From an uncultured Clostridia bacterium (GTDB lineage Bacteria > Bacillota > Clostridia > Lachnospirales > CAG-274), in the NCBI GenBank assembly GCA_947591605.1, contig CANQDF010000002.1:62001-126000 (forward strand): 64,000 nucleotides of DNA, written 5' to 3'. Positions 24,701 to 33,291 of the stretch are shown piece by piece. Position numbers and translations under genes: made by a program. Within the stretch, counting starts at the first letter, position 1. Each line of letters begins with the position of its first letter. The notes under the pieces were generated by a model, which was not told the DNA's origin, searched no databases, and worked only from the letters and a program-made list of their open reading frames with translations.

Positions 24701-26019
24701 TTAAGCAGCACATCATCGATTACGCCGTCCTTTACACGCATAAACTTCATATCCTGACCGCCTATGTCAAGTATGGAGTCGACCTCCGGCTCAAAAAACG
24801 ACGCCGCCTTGTAATGGGCGACCGTTTCAATCTCGCCCAGATCTACCATAAGGGCTTCCTTTATAAGCCCCTCTCCGTAGCCCGTAACGCATGCCTTTTT
24901 GATCTCGCAGCCCTCGGGTATGAGCCTGTATATCTGTTTTAAAGCCTTCATTACCATTTTGAGCGGGCTGCCCTCGTTGCCTGCATAAAAGGAGTACAAA
25001 AGTGTACCGTCCCTGCCTATGAGCGCAAGCTTTGAGGTTGTGGAGCCTGCGTCTATGCCGAGGAAAAGATCTCCGCTGTAATCGGTAAGATCGGCTTTTT
25101 TTACTTTATCCCTGTCATGTCTTGCCTTAAAGCTCTTATACTCCTCCTCGGAGGAAAAAAGCGGGTCAAGACGGTTTATTTCCATTGTAAGGTGCTTTTC
25201 GCCGCTGAGGTTTTCAATAAGCTGTTTAAAGGTAAAGCTTGTATTGCCGTCCGCATTGAATGCGGAGCCCATAGCCGCAAAAAGATGTGAGTTTTCAACA
25301 TCTATGACCTCGTCGTCCGTAAGGCCCAGCACATCTATAAACCTTGCCTTAAGCTCGGTAAGGAAGTGAAGCGGACCGCCCAAAAAGCACACGCTGCCCC
25401 TTATGGGCTTGCCGCAGGCAAGGCCGCTTATGGTCTGGTTTACCACAGCCTGAAAAATGGATACGGCAAGGTCGCTCTTTGCCGCACCCTCGTTTATAAG
25501 GGGCTGTATATCGGTTTTTGCAAATACGCCGCAGCGTGCCGCTATGGGGTAGATAACGCTGTAGCTTTTGGCATATTCGTTAAGCCCGGAGGCGTCTGTC
25601 TGCAAAAGCGTTGCCATCTGGTCTATAAAGGAGCCGGTGCCGCCTGCGCATATACCGTTCATCCTCTGCTCTATGCCGCCCTTGAAGTATATTATTTTTG
25701 CGTCCTCTCCGCCTATCTCTATGGCGACATCGGTACGGGGCGCAAGCCTGTCTATTGCTTCGGCTACCGCAACTACCTCCTGTATAAACGGTATGCCTAT
25801 CCACTCCGATATGGAAAGACCTCCCGAACCGGTTATCCTTGCACCGAAGGTTATATCGCCCACCGCTTTATAGGCGTCCCCTATAAGACCCAAAAGCGTT
25901 TCCTGAATGTTGGAGAGATGCCTGCGGTAATCACAAAAGCAAATATTGTTATTTACGTCCATAACAACCAGCTTTATGGTTGTGGAGCCTATATCTATAC
26001 CTACCTTATGAGTATTCAT
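21748..26019 (-). CDS. Giant 2-hydroxyacyl-CoA dehydratase activase-like ATPase (BadF/BcrA/DUF2229)
   Basis: 1423 residues from ATG 26019 (ATAGGAGGATCACT upstream); the longer frame adds an unsupported eight residues. Two ASKHA ATPase domains start at [13 protein letters not shown] (about 6) and [13 protein letters not shown] (about 318). Each has the activase-type Cys loop, [12 protein letters not shown] (about 125) and [12 protein letters not shown] (about 443), which in HgdC-type activators holds a 4Fe-4S cluster between subunits. A Cys cluster [13 protein letters not shown] (about 603) leads into a DUF2229-like region and a C-terminal region resembling CoA-substrate activase COG3581, with [12 protein letters not shown]. 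Related activators drive ATP-dependent electron injection. No dehydratase or partner gene is nearby, so the electron acceptor is unknown. Confidence 0.85.
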   Translation of the reverse strand: MNTHKVGIDIGSTTIKLVVMDVNNNICFCDYRRHLSNIQETLLGLIGDAYKAVGDITFGARITGSGGLSISEWIGIPFIQEVVAVAEAIDRLAPRTDVAIEIGGEDAKIIYFKGGIEQRMNGICAGGTGSFIDQMATLLQTDASGLNEYAKSYSVIYPIAARCGVFAKTDIQPLINEGAAKSDLAVSIFQAVVNQTISGLACGKPIRGSVCFLGGPLHFLTELKARFIDVLGLTDDEVIDVENSHLFAAMGSAFNADGNTSFTFKQLIENLSGEKHLTMEINRLDPLFSSEEEYKSFKARHDRDKVKKADLTDYSGDLFLGIDAGSTTSKLALIGRDGTLLYSFYAGNEGSPLKMVMKALKQIYRLIPEGCEIKKACVTGYGEGLIKEALMVDLGEIETVAHYKAASFFEPEVDSILDIGGQDMKFMRVKDGVIDDVLLNEACSSGCGSFIETFAKSLSYSVTDFAKVALFAENPIDLGSRCTVFMNSRVKQAQKEGAEVADISAGLAYSVIKNALLKVIKITDPKEMGKHIVVQGGTFYNEAVLRAFELISSREAVRPDISGIMGAFGAAVIARDKYVEGESSTILNAEQLDELEITSTLTRCKGCANNCLLTVNRFSGGRRFISGNRCERGLGREINDSCVPNLFDYKYKRLFSYKPLDPDKAPRGVVGIPRVLNMYEDYPLWFTFFTELGYSVKLSPKSSRAVYEAGIDSIPSESACYPAKLAHGHIESLINDGVKFIFYPCIAYEHKEIETADNHYNCPIVTSYPENIKNNVETIRYKNIDFRNPFFSLQNEEFLAKRLCEEFPDIPGDEVKRAVKSAWKEWQSFREDIRKKGEETLEYINESGMTAIVLAGRPYHLDPEINHGIPELITGYGVAVLTEDSIAHLGRVERPLNVRDQWAYHSRLYAAASFVRDKDNLELIQLNSFGCGLDAVTADEVHDIMSATGKIYTLIKIDEVSNLGAVRIRIRSLLAALEERAERSFKPHEALKREPRVVFTKEMKKSHTILMPQMSPIHFDLAKEAFLGSGYNVVVMPAIDRDCIDIGLRYVNNDACYPALIVVGQILKALQSGEYDLDNTSVLISQTGGGCRATNYIGFIRRALKKAGLEHIPVISVSASGLEKNPGFKYSLKFLNSLIQAVLYGDLFMRVVYRMRPYELEKGSTDALYNKWNEICKSAVRRGSLSEFKKNVRAIVKDFDSLPIDESLVKPRVGVVGEILVKFHPTANNDIVTLLENEGAEAVVPDLVNFFTYSLYNNTFKEKYFGARHTNTVLADIGIKFVEKYRRPISDALEASVHFERAADIKELGEMAKDIVSLCNQTGEGWFLTAELVELIHSGVNNNICTQPFACLPNHVTGKGIIKELKRQNKLSNIVAVDYDPGASEVNQLNRIKLMLSTAQKNLDPSGRKAKDVKIGAEKAVEM

Positions 26020-26040
26020 AGTGATCCTCCTATCCAAAGT

Positions 26041-26300
26041 CAATGATATTAGTACTCCGCTTGCGCTGCGTACTCATATTACGAGGAACGAATGGGGAAA
26101 AAACCACGTTTTGTTCCTCTGCGACGGTTTCCGACGAAACCTTTGTTTTAGGCAGCAGCTTGTACTTCTGCCTAAAATAACAGTAAGTACCCCAAGGGGT
26201 CTTACTTAGCCGATAAACAGCGGATTTATCGCATATGACATATGCGGTCGTTCACAGCACATTTTGTCGTATTATATTATAAATGAAGATATATTTTTTT
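26041..26300 (-). promoter_or_regulatory. Promoter and hairpin-rich leader of the activase gene
   Basis: A minus-strand promoter TTGAAA, 17 bp, TATAAT lies at about 26272-26300. The leader of about 250 nt then contains six consecutive hairpins: GCATATG/CATATGC with CGATAAA/TTTATCG, GTAAG-CCCC/GGGG-CTTAC, TTTTAGGCAG/CTGCCTAAAA, GGTTTC/GAAACC, GAGGAAC/GTTCCTC and AGTAC/GTACT. The ribosome binding site follows. I do not recognise a known riboswitch class. Confidence 0.55.
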
Positions 26301-26394
26301 TCAAGTGTTCAATACAGGAAAAATGTCGAATAAGTATACAAAAAGGAAGACAGCAAAAAGCATATATTTTTTGCAGCCTCCCCTACGCTTTTAT

Positions 26395-28026
26395 TTACAT
26401 GAGTTTAAGCCTTTCAAGGCATGATATGAGCCTGCCGCCCATAGGTATCATTTGCAGATCCTCCCTTGCAAAGCCCCTTAAAAGCACCATAACAAGAAAG
26501 TATACCAGCATTGCGGCGGCTATGGATATAAGCGTTGCAGCGGCATTTACGGGCAGTATGCCGTATACCGCACGGTAGCAGCCAAAGCATGCCGCACCCA
26601 TAACAACGGCGGCAGCCGTAGGCTTGACCAGCATGCCCGTGTAATCGGGACGCACGCCCGTAGCCCTTACAAGGCTTATAAAGTTAAGTATGCTGCACAC
26701 AATGTAGCATACCGTGGTGCTTATTACGGCACCTATTATATTTATGCCGGGTATGGCTATAAGCACATAGTTGAACGGTATTTTTACAAGTGCACCGCAA
26801 AGTGCGCTAAGAGCGGGTGTTTTTACCCTGCCTATGCCCTGAAGCACTCCCGTGGAGATCTGGCTGAGCGCAAGAAAAATAACGCTTATCGCACCTACGG
26901 TTATAAGGCTGCCTCCCTCGCTGTATCGGGGAAAGAGCATTTTTAATATGGGTGAGCCCAGCACGCCCAGGCCGCAGGCGGCGGGTATGGAAATCATCAT
27001 CGTTACCCTAAGCGCAGTATCCACCTTGGACTGCACCGGTTTTTTATCGCCCTTTGTCATGCTTGCGGCAATGCTTGGTATTACCGCCGTGGCAATTGCG
27101 GTCGATATGGAAACGGGCATTGTTGTAAGCGTAACATACTTGCCGTTGAGCTGACCGTACAGCTTCATTATGGTGTCGTTGTCAAAGCCTGCCGCAGCCA
27201 GCCTGGAATCCACCATTGCCATATCCACAAAGTTTGTCATGCTGAATATTGCTGTGCCCGTTATAACTGGTACCGCTATTTTAAGCAGATTTTTTGCTAT
27301 CTCTCTGCCGCTTTCAAGCTCGTAGTCGTTTTTGTCCGAGGCAAACAGCCTGCTGCGGCTTGCCCTTGTTTTGTGATAAAAAAGCATAAGCACCGCAAGG
27401 CCTGCAAATGCGCCTATGCCCGTGCCTGCCGTACCGCCTGCGGCGCCAAACTCAACGCCGTAGCCTATCCACATATAAGCAAGCAGCACGCTGAACACCG
27501 CATTGAATATCTGCTCCACTACCTGTGAAAGCGAGGTTGGCACCGTGGTCTGGAAGCCCTGAAAATACCCCCTGTATACAGCCATTATACCCACAATAAA
27601 TATGGTTGGCGAGAGAGTGTAAAGGCACCATACGCTTTTGCACCATATATCCTCGGTGCTGCCCGAAGCAATGCAATACCTGTGAAAGACAAAGGTGCCA
27701 AAAGCCATTGCAAGTGCAAAAAACAGGCTTAGAGAGCCTGCGGCTATCATGGATACCTTAAATATGCGCTTTGCGTTGCCGTACTGCTCCAGTGCAAGCT
27801 TTTCCGCCACCATGCGGGATATGGCAACGGGCAGCCCCGCAGAGCTCATTATAAGAAAAAAGTTGTAAATGTTGTAGCCTGCCGCATATATACCGTTGCC
27901 CGCATCGCCTATCTTGTTTGTCAGGGGCAGCCTGTAGAGAAAGCCTATAAGCCTTACTATTATACCTGCCGCAGCCAGTATTGCAGCCATTTTTACAAAT
28001 GAATCGTTCTTTTTTACATTGCTCAT
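26395..28026 (-). CDS. Polysaccharide/lipid flippase of the MOP superfamily (SpoVB/YtgP-MurJ-like)
   Basis: A 543-residue polytopic membrane protein with about 14 hydrophobic helices. The N terminus (VKMAAILAAAGIIVRLIGFLYRLPLTNKIGDAGNGIY) is typical of SpoVB/YtgP-type exporters. It probably moves lipid-linked peptidoglycan precursors (lipid II) or other undecaprenyl glycans across the membrane. YtgP/MurJ-type activity and the sporulation-specific SpoVB role cannot be separated by sequence reading. The ATG follows AGGAGAAGG. It lies 37 bp downstream of typA on the same strand and may share that transcript. Confidence 0.85.
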   Translation of the reverse strand: MSNVKKNDSFVKMAAILAAAGIIVRLIGFLYRLPLTNKIGDAGNGIYAAGYNIYNFFLIMSSAGLPVAISRMVAEKLALEQYGNAKRIFKVSMIAAGSLSLFFALAMAFGTFVFHRYCIASGSTEDIWCKSVWCLYTLSPTIFIVGIMAVYRGYFQGFQTTVPTSLSQVVEQIFNAVFSVLLAYMWIGYGVEFGAAGGTAGTGIGAFAGLAVLMLFYHKTRASRSRLFASDKNDYELESGREIAKNLLKIAVPVITGTAIFSMTNFVDMAMVDSRLAAAGFDNDTIMKLYGQLNGKYVTLTTMPVSISTAIATAVIPSIAASMTKGDKKPVQSKVDTALRVTMMISIPAACGLGVLGSPILKMLFPRYSEGGSLITVGAISVIFLALSQISTGVLQGIGRVKTPALSALCGALVKIPFNYVLIAIPGINIIGAVISTTVCYIVCSILNFISLVRATGVRPDYTGMLVKPTAAAVVMGAACFGCYRAVYGILPVNAAATLISIAAAMLVYFLVMVLLRGFAREDLQMIPMGGRLISCLERLKLM

Positions 28027-28063
28027 AAAACCTTCTCCTGCTTAGTCCAAAGGCACTGTTATA

Positions 28064-29893
28064 TCAGCACCTTGCCGCCTTTCGCCTTGCTACGGGGTCA
28101 AGCAGCCTTTTTCTGAGCCTGAGGCTTTCGGGAGTGACCTCTACAAGCTCGTCGTCGGATATAAAATCTATACACTGCTCAAGGCTCATTACCGTATGAG
28201 GCGTAAGCTTGAGCGCATCGTCCGAGCCTGCTGCTCTGGTATTGGTAAGCTGCTTCTTTTTGCAGACATTTACCTCCATATCGCCCGTTCTGGAGTTTCT
28301 GCCGACTATCATACCGCCGTACACCTTTGTGCCTGCGCCTATGAACAGCTCTCCTCTCTCCTGTGCGTTGAACAGACCGTAGGTGACCGCCTCGCCCGTT
28401 TCAAAGGCAACAAGGCTGCCCGACTGGCGGCTCTGTATATCGCCCTTGTACTCCTCATAGCCGTTAAAAACGGTGTTTAATATGCCGTTGCCTCTTGTAT
28501 CGGTAAGAAACTCGTTTCTGTAGCCTATAAGTCCCCTTGCGGGTATGTTGAACTCAAGCCTTGTATAGCCCGACTGTGAGGGCTGCATGTTTATCATTTC
28601 GCCCTTTCTGGTGCCGAGCTTTTCAATAACGCTGCCCACATACTCCTCGGGTACGTCTATTGTGGCAAGCTCCATAGGCTCACAGCGCCTGCCGTCTATC
28701 TCCTTGTAAAGCACCTCGGGGCGTGAAACCTGAAACTCGTAGCCCTCACGGCGCATTGTTTCTATAAGGATGGAAAGGTGCAGCTCACCCCTGCCGCTTA
28801 CCTTGAACGCCTCCGCAACATCGGTATCCTCCACTCTGAGGCTTACGTCCGTATTAAGCTCCCTTTGCAGCCTGTCACGCAGGTGGCGGCTGGTAACAAA
28901 TTTACCCTCCGTACCGGCAAAGGGGCTGTCGTTTACCGAAAATGTCATTGAAAGCGTCGGCTCGCTTATCTTGTTTACCTCCACGGGCACGGGGTTGAGA
29001 GGGCTGCATATGGTATCGCCTATATGTATCTCGGGCATACCGCTTACGGCAACTATGGCGCCCATGGACGCCTCCTTTACCTCTATCCTTTCAAGCCCTT
29101 CAAACTCATAGAGCTTTGTTACCCTTGTTTTTACAAGCTTTTGGGGGTCGTGTATATTTACTATTGCAATTTCGTCGTTCAGCCTTACGCTGCCGTTTTC
29201 TATCTTTCCTATGCCTATCCTGCCCACGTACTCGTTGTAGTCTATTGTGGTGACCAGCATTTGCAGGTCGGCGTCGGGGTCGCCCTCGGGTGCGGGTATA
29301 TGCTCTATTATGGTATCAAAAAGCGGCTTCATATCCTTTGCCGAAAGAGCCTCCTCGGGCGTAAGCGCCGCCTTGCCCAGCTTTGCCGAGGCAAATACAA
29401 ACGGGCTGTCGAGCTGCTCGTCCGTTGCGTCAAGCTCCATAAACAGCTCCAGTATCTCGTCCACCACCTCTGCGGGCCTTGCCTCGGGGCGGTCTATCTT
29501 GTTTACGCATACCACAACGGGCAGACCCAGCGCAAGCGCATTGCGCAAAACAAACTTGGTTTGAGGCATGGCGCCCTCGTAGGCGTCCACAACAAGCACA
29601 ACGCCGTTTACCATTTTAAGCACACGCTCCACCTCGCCGCCGAAGTCCGCATGACCCGGTGTATCGACTATGTTTATTTTAACGTCCTCGTAGTATACGG
29701 AGGTGTTTTTGGAAAGGATGGTTATGCCTCTTTCACGCTCTATATCGCCCGAGTCCATGACCCTCTCCCTTATCACCTGATTGGAACGGAAGGTGCCGCT
29801 CTGCTTTAAAAGCTCGTCCACAAGCGTGGTCTTGCCGTGATCGACATGGGCTATTATGGCAATGTTTCTTATGTCCTCTCTTTTGGTCTTCAT
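28064..29893 (-). CDS. typA: Translational GTPase TypA/BipA
   Basis: 609 residues, the normal TypA length. G-domain motifs: HVDHGKTTL (about 18-26), RGITI (switch I), DTPGHADFGGEVER and VCVNKIDRP, then EF-Tu domain II-like and EF-G III/V-like domains, and the TypA-specific C terminus (EVNVCKKKQLTNTRAAGSDDALKL, LEQCIDFISDDELVEVTPESLRLRK). It is a ribosome-associated GTPase needed for 50S assembly and growth in cold or stress. A promoter on the minus strand at 29973-30002 (TTGATA-18-TACAAT) drives it. Confidence 0.97.
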   Translation of the reverse strand: MKTKREDIRNIAIIAHVDHGKTTLVDELLKQSGTFRSNQVIRERVMDSGDIERERGITILSKNTSVYYEDVKINIVDTPGHADFGGEVERVLKMVNGVVLVVDAYEGAMPQTKFVLRNALALGLPVVVCVNKIDRPEARPAEVVDEILELFMELDATDEQLDSPFVFASAKLGKAALTPEEALSAKDMKPLFDTIIEHIPAPEGDPDADLQMLVTTIDYNEYVGRIGIGKIENGSVRLNDEIAIVNIHDPQKLVKTRVTKLYEFEGLERIEVKEASMGAIVAVSGMPEIHIGDTICSPLNPVPVEVNKISEPTLSMTFSVNDSPFAGTEGKFVTSRHLRDRLQRELNTDVSLRVEDTDVAEAFKVSGRGELHLSILIETMRREGYEFQVSRPEVLYKEIDGRRCEPMELATIDVPEEYVGSVIEKLGTRKGEMINMQPSQSGYTRLEFNIPARGLIGYRNEFLTDTRGNGILNTVFNGYEEYKGDIQSRQSGSLVAFETGEAVTYGLFNAQERGELFIGAGTKVYGGMIVGRNSRTGDMEVNVCKKKQLTNTRAAGSDDALKLTPHTVMSLEQCIDFISDDELVEVTPESLRLRKRLLDPVARRKAARC

Positions 29894-29972
29894 ATTTTCT
29901 CACTCTTTCGGATAAATTTTTATAATAAGCCCCATATGCAAAGGCATAAAAAGGCAATTTACGCTAAATACC

Positions 29973-30002
29973 ATTGTATCACAAAAAAACGGTCCTTATC
30001 AA
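29973..30002 (-). promoter_or_regulatory. Promoter of typA
   Basis: Minus-strand TTGATA (29997-30002), 18-bp spacer, TACAAT (29973-29978). Confidence 0.55.
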
Positions 30003-30080
30003 GAAAACATATTAACAATTTTTATTGTAAAATACGGGCTTATCTTGTCAAATAGCACAAAATACGGCGCCGAGGCTTTG

Positions 30081-30109
30081 TTGACATAAGGGCGCAAAGC
30101 TAATATAAT
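30081..30109 (+). promoter_or_regulatory. Promoter of the ketopantoate reductase-like gene
   Basis: A perfect TTGACA (30081-30086), 17-bp spacer, TATAAT (30104-30109). It rules out the upstream in-frame start codon at 30108, which lies inside the -10 element. Confidence 0.85.
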
Positions 30110-30131
30110 GGTAATATACGGAGGTGATACA

Positions 30132-31049
30132 ATGAAATACGCCGTTATGGGTACGGGCGGCACGGGTGGCTGCATAGGCGGCTATCTTGCGGCGGCAGGC
30201 AGGGATGTGGATCTCATAGCAAGGGGAGAGCATCTCAAAGCCATAAAGCAAAACGGGCTTACCGTGGAAAGCTCCGACAGGGGCATAATACATATCCCCG
30301 GCACAAGAGCCTTTTCTGCCGAGGAATACGGCAAAAAGGCGGATGTTATATTTGTATGTGTAAAATATTACTCTCTGGGAGAGGCTGTGGAGTTTGTCAA
30401 AAGGGCTTCGCACAGCGGCACGGCAGTTATACCCGTGCTTAACGTTTTCGGTACGGGCAGAGAGATGCAGTCCGAGCTGCCCTCGCTTACCGTGACAGAC
30501 GGCTGCATATACATTTATGCCTATATAAAGGAATACGGTGTTATAGCAAAGCCGTCCGATATATTCAGGGTGGTGTTCGGCACCGAGGAAAGGGTCGATA
30601 AGAGAACATACGGCATATTGAAGCAGGCCGCACTGGATATGACCGAGGCAGGCATTGAGGCAAACCTCTCAAACGATGTAAAAAAGGATACGTTCCGCAA
30701 GTTTACATACATATCTCCGGTGGCTGCCGCAGGGCTGTACTGCAATGCAAGGGCAGCGGATTTTTTGGTGCCGGGGAGGGCAAGAGATGTCCTATCGGCA
30801 CTTACCGAAGAGCTGCTTGCACTGGGCAGAGCCATGGGCATAGAATATGAGGAGGATATGCTCAAGGCAAACCTGGATATAATTGCGGGGCTGGATCCCG
30901 ATGCGGATACCTCTATGCAGAGAGATATAAGGGCAGGCAGGCGCTCCGAGGCGGACGGACTTATAGCAAGGGTCGCACGCAAGGGCAGAGCCTTGGGCGT
31001 GCCCATGCCGACATATGATATAATAGCGGACAAATACAAATACTTATAA
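30132..31049 (+). CDS. Ketopantoate reductase family protein (2-dehydropantoate 2-reductase)
   Basis: 305 residues from ATG 30132 (GGAGGTGATACA). The N-terminal Rossmann fold has the dinucleotide motif GTGGTGGCIGGYLAAAG (about 7-23) and VFVCVKYYSLGEAVEFV. The C-terminal helical ApbA domain includes KDTFRKFTYISPVAAAGLYCNA and a final GRRSEADGLIARVARKGRALGVPMPTYD segment with the conserved Glu. The family reduces ketopantoate to pantoate with NADPH for CoA synthesis. Members are sometimes broader 2-ketoacid reductases, and no panB, panC or panD is nearby, so panE is not assigned with certainty. Confidence 0.85.
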   Translation: MKYAVMGTGGTGGCIGGYLAAAGRDVDLIARGEHLKAIKQNGLTVESSDRGIIHIPGTRAFSAEEYGKKADVIFVCVKYYSLGEAVEFVKRASHSGTAVIPVLNVFGTGREMQSELPSLTVTDGCIYIYAYIKEYGVIAKPSDIFRVVFGTEERVDKRTYGILKQAALDMTEAGIEANLSNDVKKDTFRKFTYISPVAAAGLYCNARAADFLVPGRARDVLSALTEELLALGRAMGIEYEEDMLKANLDIIAGLDPDADTSMQRDIRAGRRSEADGLIARVARKGRALGVPMPTYDIIADKYKYL

Positions 31050-31077
31050 ACGGAGTACCGTTCCGTTTAAAATGGTG

Positions 31078-31106
31078 TTGAATTTTGCCTTTTGCTGTGA
31101 TATAAT
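31078..31106 (+). promoter_or_regulatory. Promoter of the unknown membrane protein gene
   Basis: TTGAAT (31078-31083), 17-bp spacer, TATAAT (31101-31106). Confidence 0.65.
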
Positions 31107-31174
31107 ATTTTTTGATGTATTAATTTTGATGAGGGTTTATCGGCATAAAACCCGTAAATAAGGGAGGTAAAAAA

Positions 31175-31720
31175 ATGTTCAGATGGATAGCTATTGCCAT
31201 AATCGTTATTGTGGCTCTGTTTGTATTTCATGTTGCTCACGAAAAATTCGGCAATGTTATAGTGGCGTTTCTGCTTGCGGTGATAAGTGCGGCGGTAATA
31301 CTTATCGTACCCGTTGAATTTGCCGTGGACGAAGCGGATTATCCGCTCGGCAATACCGTTAAAAAGGTACAGTACGCATACGGCGCTGCCGTAGACTGGA
31401 CAGACGGCGCCGAATATATGCACCTTGTGGGCTTTACACCGTATAAGTACGGCACAGATCTGCTCGGCGGCAATAAAAATGCCTTTATCTGTGAAATTGA
31501 CGAGGAATATAAGGGTAAAAAGGACGTAGGCGGCAATAAGTTCAATGTGTATGACGTAAAGTCAAGCCACATAATCGCACCTATAGTACGTGACGAAAAG
31601 TTTGATTTTCTCCCCGACAGCTACCTCAGCGTGTTTGACATAGTTTTTGATTCGTATCAGGGCAATGTAAGCAGCGAAAACAGTCTTCAGGAGAAGGAAG
31701 TATACAAGCAGAATAAATAA
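31175..31720 (+). CDS. Unknown small membrane protein
   Basis: 181 residues, ATG behind AAGGGAGGTAAA. Two closely spaced hydrophobic helices (about 3-19 and 28-48) form an N-terminal hairpin that anchors an acidic soluble domain of about 130 residues. This domain is rich in Asp/Gly/Tyr with motifs YAYGAAVDWTDGAEYMHLVGFTPYKYG and NKFNVYDVKSSHIIAPIVRDEKFDF. I recognise no family. It is a complete transcription unit with its own promoter and a strong terminator, and codon use matches its neighbours, so it is very likely real. Function unknown. Confidence 0.75.
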   Translation: MFRWIAIAIIVIVALFVFHVAHEKFGNVIVAFLLAVISAAVILIVPVEFAVDEADYPLGNTVKKVQYAYGAAVDWTDGAEYMHLVGFTPYKYGTDLLGGNKNAFICEIDEEYKGKKDVGGNKFNVYDVKSSHIIAPIVRDEKFDFLPDSYLSVFDIVFDSYQGNVSSENSLQEKEVYKQNK

Positions 31721-31728
31721 AAAAATAT

Positions 31729-31768
31729 GATCCGGAGTTTGGGCTGTACCGACTCCGGATCTTTTTTT
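31729..31768 (+). terminator. Strong Rho-independent terminator
   Basis: GATCCGGAGT / ACTCCGGATC stem with a run of seven T, just after the stop at 31720. Confidence 0.9.
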
Positions 31769-31810
31769 GTTGCGGTTTAATATGCAGGTGTACCGTATCT
31801 GCCGCCGCTG

Positions 31811-32992
31811 TCATTCCTTATTGTCATCGTCAAAAAAGCTGCCTATTTCCTTTTCGTCAAGCTCGTCGAGCCAGTCGTATTTGCCCCTGTACACAAGGGC
31901 GGCAACGGCTGTGGTAAACGGCAGCACCACCATGATGCTCACGCTGCCCACAAGCGACTGCAATATCTCCTCTATTACCATCTCCTTGTTTAAAAGCTCG
32001 GTAAGCGAGGCGTTGTATGCCACAAGCAGCACGGTGACCGCAAGCGAGCTGCCTATATAGGCAAGTATGAGCGTTGTTGTCATTGTGCCCATCATATCCT
32101 TGCCTATTTCAAAGCCGCTTTTTATAAGCTGCCGAGGCTTTAAGGCGCTGCCGGAGTACATTTCGTAAAGGGAGGTCGCAATATCCATAGCAATATCCAT
32201 TACAGCGCCCAGCGCACCTATAACTATTGAGGCAAAAATTGCTGCATTAAGGTTTATGGGTCTGTCGGGGTTGAGCAGCGACAGGTACAGGTAGGAGTCG
32301 TCAAGCATACCCGTCATTTTAAGAAACCTGTTCATAAGCAGGGTAAGCAGCGCCGATACCACAACGCCGCAAAAGCTGCCCGCTATTGCCACAAAGGTTT
32401 TTTTATGCAGACCGTTTATTATTATCATGGACGAAACCGTTACAAAGGCGCATACCGTAAGCGACCAAAAATAGATGTTGTAGCCCGACAGCACGGCAGG
32501 CACAAAGACCGCAAATATGGCAAGACAGGTTATAACAAGCGCCACAAGTGTATTTACGCCCTTTTTGCCGCCGAAGATCAGCACCATGGCAAAAAACACT
32601 CCGCAAAGCACTATAAGCGGATCAAGCCTTATAAATTCGGAAAACTGCCAGTTATCGCCCTCGTATTTGTAGAGAAGCACCTTGTCGCCCTCCTCCACGG
32701 GCGGCTGAGGCATCTGGTCGAGGTCGTCAAGGTTTTGTACTGCGGTAACGGTACTCCCCTTCATATCCTTGTCGCCTATAAGGCATTCAAAGGTTATTAC
32801 CCTGCCCTTAATAATATCGTCCTCTACTCTCTCGTCGGATATTATGCGTGTTATCCTGCCGCTGTAGGCGCTGTCCGCCTGCTCGCCGGAAAGAAAGCTG
32901 TACTCCCTTGTGTTGTACTTATAGCCGCAAAATATAAAAATTGCCGACAGAATTATTGTTATTATGTATACCGCCGCTTGTTTACGATCCAA
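31811..32992 (-). CDS. YibE/F-like family membrane protein
   Basis: 393 residues. An N-terminal TM helix (about 7-24) precedes an extracytoplasmic beta domain of about 100 residues (GRITRIISDERVEDDIIKGRVITFEC, VTAVQNLDDLDQMPQPPVEEGDKVLLY). About seven TM helices follow, with the YibE/F hallmarks FFAMVLIFGGKKGVNTLVALVITCLAIF and ASIVIGALGAVMDIAMDIATSLYEM. The family is a putative transporter or permease of unknown substrate, common in Firmicutes. It is transcribed alone on the minus strand, convergent with the preceding gene. The C-terminal tail is acidic. Confidence 0.88.
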   Translation of the reverse strand: MDRKQAAVYIITIILSAIFIFCGYKYNTREYSFLSGEQADSAYSGRITRIISDERVEDDIIKGRVITFECLIGDKDMKGSTVTAVQNLDDLDQMPQPPVEEGDKVLLYKYEGDNWQFSEFIRLDPLIVLCGVFFAMVLIFGGKKGVNTLVALVITCLAIFAVFVPAVLSGYNIYFWSLTVCAFVTVSSMIIINGLHKKTFVAIAGSFCGVVVSALLTLLMNRFLKMTGMLDDSYLYLSLLNPDRPINLNAAIFASIVIGALGAVMDIAMDIATSLYEMYSGSALKPRQLIKSGFEIGKDMMGTMTTTLILAYIGSSLAVTVLLVAYNASLTELLNKEMVIEEILQSLVGSVSIMVVLPFTTAVAALVYRGKYDWLDELDEKEIGSFFDDDNKE

Positions 32993-33104
32993 AAAGCAAA
33001 ACCTCTTTTCATACTTTAAAATATCGATACGTTAATTATACATCAATACATAAAATATGTCCATAAAATGCCTTAATTTTTTGGCTTTTCCCGTATGTAT
33101 GAAG

Positions 33105-33134
33105 TTGACAAAATTTATATTTGTATGTTATAAT
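33105..33134 (+). promoter_or_regulatory. Promoter of the SBP-EAL operon
   Basis: TTGACA (33105-33110), 18-bp spacer, TATAAT (33129-33134). Confidence 0.75.
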
Positions 33135-33140
33135 TCAAAT

Positions 33141-33291
33141 ATAATATAGTGCTGTTTTTGTCCGTAAATACAACAGCGCTTGCTTTAAAAACGAGGGATC
33201 GGGGAAGTCCCTCGGTATTTGTTTAAGCTTAAAAGCAATATGTTTCCGTGCCGGGACGTGCGGCAGGGGGATACAGATTTGAGGGGATCGC
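33141..33291 (+). promoter_or_regulatory. Structured leader of the SBP-EAL operon
   Basis: About 150 nt between promoter and start codon. TTGCTTT (about 33180) pairs with AAAGCAA (about 33233) around the hairpin CGAGGGA/TCCCTCG (about 33193-33215). A third hairpin TGCCG/CGGCA lies at about 33249-33265. No known c-di-GMP riboswitch motif was recognised. Confidence 0.4.

Noticed and set aside
30108..31049. Start of the ketopantoate reductase gene at 30108
   Set aside because: That codon lies inside the -10 box; ATG 30132 has GGAGG and proper spacing.
33141..33291. Known c-di-GMP riboswitch (GEMM)
   Set aside because: The characteristic conserved segments were not found, so only an unclassified structured leader is reported.
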